The notes beneath the pieces were generated by a model. It had not been told where the DNA came from, did no database searches, and saw nothing but the letters and a program-made list of their open reading frames with translations. 64,000 nt of DNA from Aestuariimicrobium soli (lineage in GTDB: Bacteria; Actinomycetota; Actinomycetes; Propionibacteriales; Propionibacteriaceae). Below, piece after piece: positions 59,271 through 64,000 of the stretch (position 1 is its first letter; each line of letters begins with the position of its first letter). Where the stretch lies: positions 1 through 64,000 of the forward strand of contig NZ_JBPJSQ010000003.1 in assembly GCF_051192575.1 (NCBI RefSeq), written 5' to 3'. The translations under genes and the position numbers were made by a program.

Positions 59271-60797
59271 TCACTTCAGGCCCTCCTTGACCGCGGTCAC
59301 GTAGCGACCGTCGACCATGTCGCGGGCCGCCCGCTGGGCGTAGGCCGTCAGCGGTCCGGCGAGGAAGGTGAGCGCCACCGTGATGGCCACGATCAGCGAG
59401 GCGCCGGCGATCCAGATGCGCGGAATGGTGCGCAGGCTCGGGCGCAGCGCCACCCGACGCCCGGACTCCTCGTCATCGGGCAGGGGTCGCCAGAACACCC
59501 GGTTCCACACCCTGGTGACCGCCATCAGGGTGAGCAGGCTGGTCACCACCGAGGCGACCACCGCCAGAATCGCCAGCGGGCTCCCCTGCGCGAAGGCGGC
59601 CTGGATCAACGAGACCTTGCCCAGGAACCCCGAGAAGGGCGGGATGCCCCCCAGGTTCAGCGCTGGCACCAGGTACAGCACTGCCAGCACGGGCACGGCG
59701 GACAGCCCGCCGAGCGTGCGCATCGAGGTCGATCCGCCGACGCGCTCGATCAGCCCGACGACGATGAACAGTGCCGTCTGGATGAGAATGTGGTGGGCCA
59801 CGTAGAAGATGGCCCCGGCCAGGCCCGCCTCGGTACCCAGCGCGATGCCGATCAGCATGTAACCGATGTGGCTGACCAGGGTGAACGACAGCAACCGCTT
59901 GATCTCCCCCTGGGCCAACGCGCCGAGGATGCCGATCACCAGCGACAGGATCGCCGCGATCAGCAGCAGCTCGGTGAGATGGCTGTCGGGGAACAACAGG
60001 AACTGCAGCCGGATGATGGCGTACACGCCCACTTTCGTCAGCAGGCCAGCGAAAACGGCCGTGACGCTGGCGGGGGCGATCGGGTACGAGTCCGGCAGCC
60101 AGGTCGACAGCGGGAAGACGGCTGCTTTGATCGAGAACACCACCAGCAGCAACAGTTGGATGGTCAGCTGCAGGCTCGCGGGCAGCGCGCCCAGCCGTTC
60201 CGACAGCTGCGCCAGGTTCACGGTGCCGGTCGCGCCGTAGACCACGGCGATGGCGATCAGGAACAGCGTGGACGACAGGATGCCGATCACCATGTAGGTC
60301 GCGCCGGCGTGCACCCGCTCGCGGGTGGCCCCTAGCATCAGCAGCACGTAGCTGGCGAACAGCAACATCTCGAATCCGACGAACAGGTTGAACAGGTCGC
60401 CGGCGAGGAAGGCGTTCGACACGCCCGCCGTGAGCACCAGATAGGTGGGGTGGAAGATCGAGACCGGCACCCCGTCGGGTGAGTCGGTGACGTCGCGCCG
60501 CGACGGGAAGATGACCACGATCGAGGTGACGATGCTCGACACCAGCACCATCAGGGCCGACAACCGGTCGGCCACCAGGGCGATGCCCAGGAAGCTGTCC
60601 CAGGCCCCCACCCACAGCACGATCGGTCCGTTGCGGTCGGCCGCGAACACCAGGGTCAGCGCGACCGCGACCACCAAGGTGAGGGCGACACCCGAGACGA
60701 TGCGTTGCAGGTTCGGACGACGGGCCGCCGCCAAGGTGATGCCGGCCGCCACCAGGGGCAGGATCACCGGCACCGGCACGAGGTTGGTCAGGTCCAT
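59271..60797 (-). CDS. mrpD: Mrp Na+/H+ antiporter subunit D
   Basis: 508 residues, about 14 helices, related to NuoM/NuoN of complex I. GFEMLLFASYVLLMLGA (with the conserved Glu), FSIKAAVFPLSTWLPDSYPIAPASVTAVFAGLLTKVGVYAIIR (proton-path Lys residues) and VSHIGYMLIGIALG are typical. The start overlaps the mrpC stop (TGATG). Uses the proton gradient to expel Na+. Confidence 0.93.
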   Translation of the reverse strand: MDLTNLVPVPVILPLVAAGITLAAARRPNLQRIVSGVALTLVVAVALTLVFAADRNGPIVLWVGAWDSFLGIALVADRLSALMVLVSSIVTSIVVIFPSRRDVTDSPDGVPVSIFHPTYLVLTAGVSNAFLAGDLFNLFVGFEMLLFASYVLLMLGATRERVHAGATYMVIGILSSTLFLIAIAVVYGATGTVNLAQLSERLGALPASLQLTIQLLLLVVFSIKAAVFPLSTWLPDSYPIAPASVTAVFAGLLTKVGVYAIIRLQFLLFPDSHLTELLLIAAILSLVIGILGALAQGEIKRLLSFTLVSHIGYMLIGIALGTEAGLAGAIFYVAHHILIQTALFIVVGLIERVGGSTSMRTLGGLSAVPVLAVLYLVPALNLGGIPPFSGFLGKVSLIQAAFAQGSPLAILAVVASVVTSLLTLMAVTRVWNRVFWRPLPDDEESGRRVALRPSLRTIPRIWIAGASLIVAITVALTFLAGPLTAYAQRAARDMVDGRYVTAVKEGLK

Positions 60798-61303
60798 CAG
60801 GGTGCCTCCCCGGAGGTTGCATCGGACTCACGGGGATTCTCGGTGGCGTGAGCGGGCTCGTCCTCGGCGGCTTCGAGGCCACCGGTTTCGGTGTCGAGCG
60901 GCAGCTCGTCCGTCTCGTGCTGCGTGTACGACTCGCTGGTGAGGTCGCGGTCGGCCCGCCGGCGGACGATGCGGTCCTCGACGTCGTCGGCCACCTCGTC
61001 GTGCCCCTCCAACTGGAACGAGCGGTACGACATCGCCAACAGGAAGGCCGACGTGGCCAGCGTGATCACGATCGCGGTCAGCACCATCGCCTGCGGCAGC
61101 GGGTCGCTGATGCGGTACTTGGGCTCGCCGACGATCGGGGCCAGCCCGGCGGGCCCGGAGACCACCAGGTAGAGCAGGCTGACGCCGTTGGAGGCGAGCA
61201 TGATGCCGGCCAGGATGCGCATCAGCGAGCGCTCGAGCATGAGGTAGAAGCCGCAGGCGAGCAGGGCGCCACCGGCGACGGCGAGCACGAGGCTGGGGGT
61301 CAT
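60797..61303 (-). CDS. mrpC: Mrp Na+/H+ antiporter subunit C
   Basis: 168 residues; three helices like NuoK in the first 110 (LAGIMLASNGVSLLYLV; DPLPQAMVLTAIVITLATSAFLLAM), then an unusually long acidic cytoplasmic tail of about 55 residues (EVADDVEDRIVRR, TDELPLDTETGG). The tail goes beyond the usual family length of about 115 residues. Coupled by ATGA to mrpA and TGATG to mrpD. Confidence 0.9.
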   Translation of the reverse strand: MTPSLVLAVAGGALLACGFYLMLERSLMRILAGIMLASNGVSLLYLVVSGPAGLAPIVGEPKYRISDPLPQAMVLTAIVITLATSAFLLAMSYRSFQLEGHDEVADDVEDRIVRRRADRDLTSESYTQHETDELPLDTETGGLEAAEDEPAHATENPRESDATSGEAP

Positions 61304-64000
61304 CGGCTCTGCTCCCTCGTGAGCCCGGGGGTGCCCCGGTCGGAGGCGTACTGAGGCACCGGGGCCACGTTCTTCTCCGAGTGCAGGTCGATGCCGCTGC
61401 CCAACGAGCGGACGAAGTCGAGCATGGCGCCGATCACCAACAACCACACACCGATGTCGAAGATCAGCGTGGTCACCAGCTTCACCGTGCCCAGCGGACC
61501 GAGGGCCACCTCGATGGCGTACGACTCGCCGATGCGTCCCCCGATCAGTACCGGCCAGACGACACCGATGACCGCGGTCACCATGCCGCCACCGAGCAGC
61601 TTGCCGGGGTCGAGCGGCACCGCCTCCTCGAGCTCGGCGCGGCCGCCGGCGAGGTAGCGGATGGCCAGCGCGATGCCGGCGACCAGGGCACCGGCGAAGC
61701 CGCCGCCGGGCAGGTTGTGGCCGACCATCAGCAGGTACACCGAGACCAGCATCATCACGGGGAAGAGCAGCCGCGTCATCATCTCGAGCAGGGGGCTGGC
61801 GCGGTGCTCGTCCAACAACTGCGCGCCACGCAACCAGGTGCGTCGTTGGCTGGCGGGTGTCTGCGGGAGCATCGAGGCGGACGAGACCCGGCGGCGGACG
61901 AAGATCAGGCTGGTGACGCCGGTGGCGGCCGCGAGCAGCACCGAGATCTCGCCCAGGGTGTCCCAGGCACGGATGTCGACCAGGGTGACGTTGACGATGT
62001 TGTGGCCGTAGCCGAAGTCGTAGGCGCTCTCGTAGAAGCTCTCCGAGACCGGCGGGGCCGTGCGGGACTGCAGGGCGACCATCGCCGCAACCGCGGCGAG
62101 CGTGCCGACGGCGATCGCGATCAGCGCGCGCACGTAGCGGGTGGCCTTGAGCGGACGATCGGTGAAGTACTTGGGCAGCCGCCGCAGCACCAGCACCAGC
62201 AGCACCAGGAAGACGGTCTCGGTGAGCGCCTGGGTGAGGGCGAGGTCGGGGGCGCCGTGCAGCAGGAACAACAGGGCCGTGCCGTAGCCGGTGATCGACA
62301 GCAGCATGAACGTCTTCAGGCGACCGCGGGCGGCGGTGGCCAGCAGGGCCGCGACCATCATCAGGGCAGCCACGGCTGCCTGGGCGATCGAGTCGAACCA
62401 GCGCACTTGCCCCAGGGTCAGTCCGCCGGCCAGCAGGGCGACGCCGGGCAGGGCCACGAAGACCACCAGGATCGCCCCGATGTGCAGGGGCAGGGAGCCG
62501 GTTTGGACTCGTCCGGTCACCTCGACGGCCAGCCGGTCGATGCCCAGCATGGTGGCCGTGTAGCCCAACTCGCAGACGTCGTCGGGGTTGGGCTCCTTGC
62601 GGGACGATCGCTGGGTCAGGTGCAGCCCGATACCGGCGGCGATGGCGACCAGCGAGATCACCAGCGGCGCCGAGAAGCCGTGCCACAGCGCCAGGTGGGG
62701 GGCCTCGTGGCCGGGTGCGAGGGCGACATGGGCGTGCAGCAGTTCGCTGACCTGGTGGCCGGCGAAGGCCAGACCGAGGGTGGCCGCGGTGAGCACCAGC
62801 CCGGGAACGGTGAGGGGTCCGCGACGGCCGTCGACCGTGGCCTCGCCGGGGCGGCCGAAGAAGACGCCGATCACGAAGCGCAGCGCGTAGGCCACGGTCA
62901 GGGCGGCGCCGACCCCGATGCCCGCGAGGGCGATCCACCCGACCACCGTGATGCCCGGCTCGCGGGTGGCGTCGAGTGCGGCGCCGAGGGCCGCCTCCTT
63001 GGCGAGGAAGCCCAGGGTGATCGGCAGCCCCGACATCGACGCCGCCGCGATGATCGCGACGACTCCGGTGAGCGGAAGGGAGCGGAACAGGCCCCCGAGT
63101 GCGCGCAGGTCGCGGGTGTGCGTCAGCCGATCGACGATGCCGACCACCATGAAGAGGGTCGCCTTGAAGATGGCGTGGCCGGCGAGCAGGGCCAGCCCCG
63201 CCTGCAGCCCGGCCTGGGTGCCGAGCCCGATGGTGGTGACCAACAGCCCCAGTTGGCTGACGGTGCCGTGGGCGAGCAGCACCTTGATGTCGAGCTGGCG
63301 CAGCGCCCGCCACGCGCCGAGCAGCATGGTGACCACGCCGAGCACGACGAGCACCGGCCGCCACCAACTGAGGTCGGCGAACGCCGGGGTGAACACGGCG
63401 ATCAGGAAGATGCCGGCCTTCACCATGGCGGCGGCGTGCAGGAAGGCCGACACGGGGGTGGGTGCCGCCATCGCTCCCGGCAACCAGAACTGGAACGGCA
63501 CGATCGCCGATTTGGTGACCGCGCCGACCACGATCAGGGCGGCGGCCCAACCGGCCGCGACGCTCGTGGGGGCATCCGCCAAGGTGGCCGACAGCGAGAA
63601 CGTGCCGGTGACCGAGCGCAGCAGCAGCACCCCGGTCATCATCGCCAGCCCTCCGAAGGTGGTGACGATGAGCGCCGTCATGGCGGCGCGTCGTGAGGTG
63701 GACGAGTGGTGGTTCAGGCCGACCAGCAGGTAGGAGAAGATGGTCGTCAACTCCCAGCCGACGGTCATCACGATCAGATCGTCCGCCAGTACCAACAGCA
63801 GCATGCTGGCGGCGAAACCGGTGAGCAGACCGACGGTGCGCGAGGCGAGGGTCTCGGAGTCGAAGTACCAGGCGGCGTAGGCGAAGATCAGGCCGCCGAC
63901 ACCGGTGACCACCATCGCCAACAGCCAACTGACCGAGGTCAGACGCAGGTCGATGGCGATGCCCAGGGTGGGGATCCATTCGAGGCGCTCGGTGCGCACG
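61300..64000 (-). CDS. mrpA: Mrp Na+/H+ antiporter subunit A with fused MnhB domain (partial)
   Basis: The 5' end lies beyond the right edge; about 900 residues are visible and roughly the first 70 are missing. The first 500 are NuoL-like antiporter helices (VGWELTTIFSYLLVGLNHH, FWLPGAMAAPTPVSAFLHAAAMVKAG with its Glu/Lys/His path, and LSQLG-like VSQLGLLVTTIG). MrpA-specific helices follow. From about 730 a MnhB domain (LLFPVMMLVSVYLLMVGHNLPGGGFAGALVAG) is fused, so there is no separate mrpB gene, as usual in actinobacteria. Gene order A(B)-C-D-E-F-G is complete. Confidence 0.93.
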   Translation of the reverse strand, partial: VRTERLEWIPTLGIAIDLRLTSVSWLLAMVVTGVGGLIFAYAAWYFDSETLASRTVGLLTGFAASMLLLVLADDLIVMTVGWELTTIFSYLLVGLNHHSSTSRRAAMTALIVTTFGGLAMMTGVLLLRSVTGTFSLSATLADAPTSVAAGWAAALIVVGAVTKSAIVPFQFWLPGAMAAPTPVSAFLHAAAMVKAGIFLIAVFTPAFADLSWWRPVLVVLGVVTMLLGAWRALRQLDIKVLLAHGTVSQLGLLVTTIGLGTQAGLQAGLALLAGHAIFKATLFMVVGIVDRLTHTRDLRALGGLFRSLPLTGVVAIIAAASMSGLPITLGFLAKEAALGAALDATREPGITVVGWIALAGIGVGAALTVAYALRFVIGVFFGRPGEATVDGRRGPLTVPGLVLTAATLGLAFAGHQVSELLHAHVALAPGHEAPHLALWHGFSAPLVISLVAIAAGIGLHLTQRSSRKEPNPDDVCELGYTATMLGIDRLAVEVTGRVQTGSLPLHIGAILVVFVALPGVALLAGGLTLGQVRWFDSIAQAAVAALMMVAALLATAARGRLKTFMLLSITGYGTALLFLLHGAPDLALTQALTETVFLVLLVLVLRRLPKYFTDRPLKATRYVRALIAIAVGTLAAVAAMVALQSRTAPPVSESFYESAYDFGYGHNIVNVTLVDIRAWDTLGEISVLLAAATGVTSLIFVRRRVSSASMLPQTPASQRRTWLRGAQLLDEHRASPLLEMMTRLLFPVMMLVSVYLLMVGHNLPGGGFAGALVAGIALAIRYLAGGRAELEEAVPLDPGKLLGGGMVTAVIGVVWPVLIGGRIGESYAIEVALGPLGTVKLVTTLIFDIGVWLLVIGAMLDFVRSLGSGIDLHSEKNVAPVPQYASDRGTPGLTREQSR

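Noticed and set aside
60797..63979. A 1060-codon open frame on the minus strand
   Set aside because: The upstream part is an Arg/His/Pro-rich shadow of mrpA. Only the last 168 codons (mrpC) look real.

Overview
The window is GC-rich (about 70 %) actinobacterial chromosome with dense, short-spaced genes. Three things point to the Propionibacteriaceae or a close relative. There is a two-subunit methylmalonyl-CoA mutase with its MeaB chaperone (mutA-mutB-meaB). There is an anaerobic-type glycerol-3-phosphate dehydrogenase (glpABC) in a Gram-positive genome. There are also mycothiol-type enzymes, a WhiB4-like regulator and a luxS-mtnN pair. The family assignment is inference from gene content only. 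I see no rRNA, tRNA, CRISPR array or prophage.

Layout. 1-1300: an IS30-family element at the left edge, followed by a 25-bp triple tandem repeat. 1.4-8 kb: DUF5997 / LysR-effector-domain divergent pair; a fused glycosyltransferase-deacetylase resembling MshA joined to MshB; mtnN; luxS; and a two-lobed eukaryote-type phosphofructokinase. 8.2-11.2 kb: a sugar isomerase / Gfo-Idh dehydrogenase / sugar isomerase cluster ending in large hairpins. 11.6-13.5 kb: phosphate transporter operon. 13.5-19.8 kb: mixed small genes, an MFS exporter, a beta-helix protein, ilvE and a secreted putative zincin. 20-25.8 kb: WhiB4-like regulator, PIG-L deacetylase, DUF2330 protein, PRPP synthase, PabC-like enzyme and an SRPBCC protein. 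26-31.7 kb: YceI, helicase, SigE-type sigma factor with a membrane partner, mycothiol-dependent isomerase-like protein and a Gln/Tyr-repeat membrane protein. 31.8-39.5 kb: alcohol dehydrogenase, a second isomerase/Gfo-Idh pair and glpABC. 39.5-45.6 kb: membrane proteins with a shared two-Cys ectodomain and a MoxR-DUF58-DUF4129 locus. 45.7-52.7 kb: ABC-F protein, a further two-Cys protein, two YbjJ-like MFS proteins around a DUF2207 protein, and alkyladenine glycosylase. 52.9-58.1 kb: methylmalonyl-CoA mutase operon. 58.1-64 kb: Mrp Na+/H+ antiporter operon (mrpA runs off the right edge).

How it fits together. The genes suit a facultative, glycerol- and sugar-using actinobacterium that moves carbon between succinyl-CoA and methylmalonyl-CoA. 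It probably makes mycothiol and runs the SAH / LuxS detoxification route. The strongest window-wide signals are two. First, at least 17 genes have a TAnnnT box exactly 6-7 nt before the start codon, the signature of leaderless transcription; in three cases the TAG of the box is also the stop codon of the gene upstream. Second, the heptamer TCGTCCG/CGGACGA is several-fold over-represented. The most unusual proteins are the MshA-MshB-like fusion and the tandem eukaryote-type phosphofructokinase. The most unusual DNA elements are a 26-bp-armed intergenic inverted repeat and a palindrome inserted in frame in meaB.
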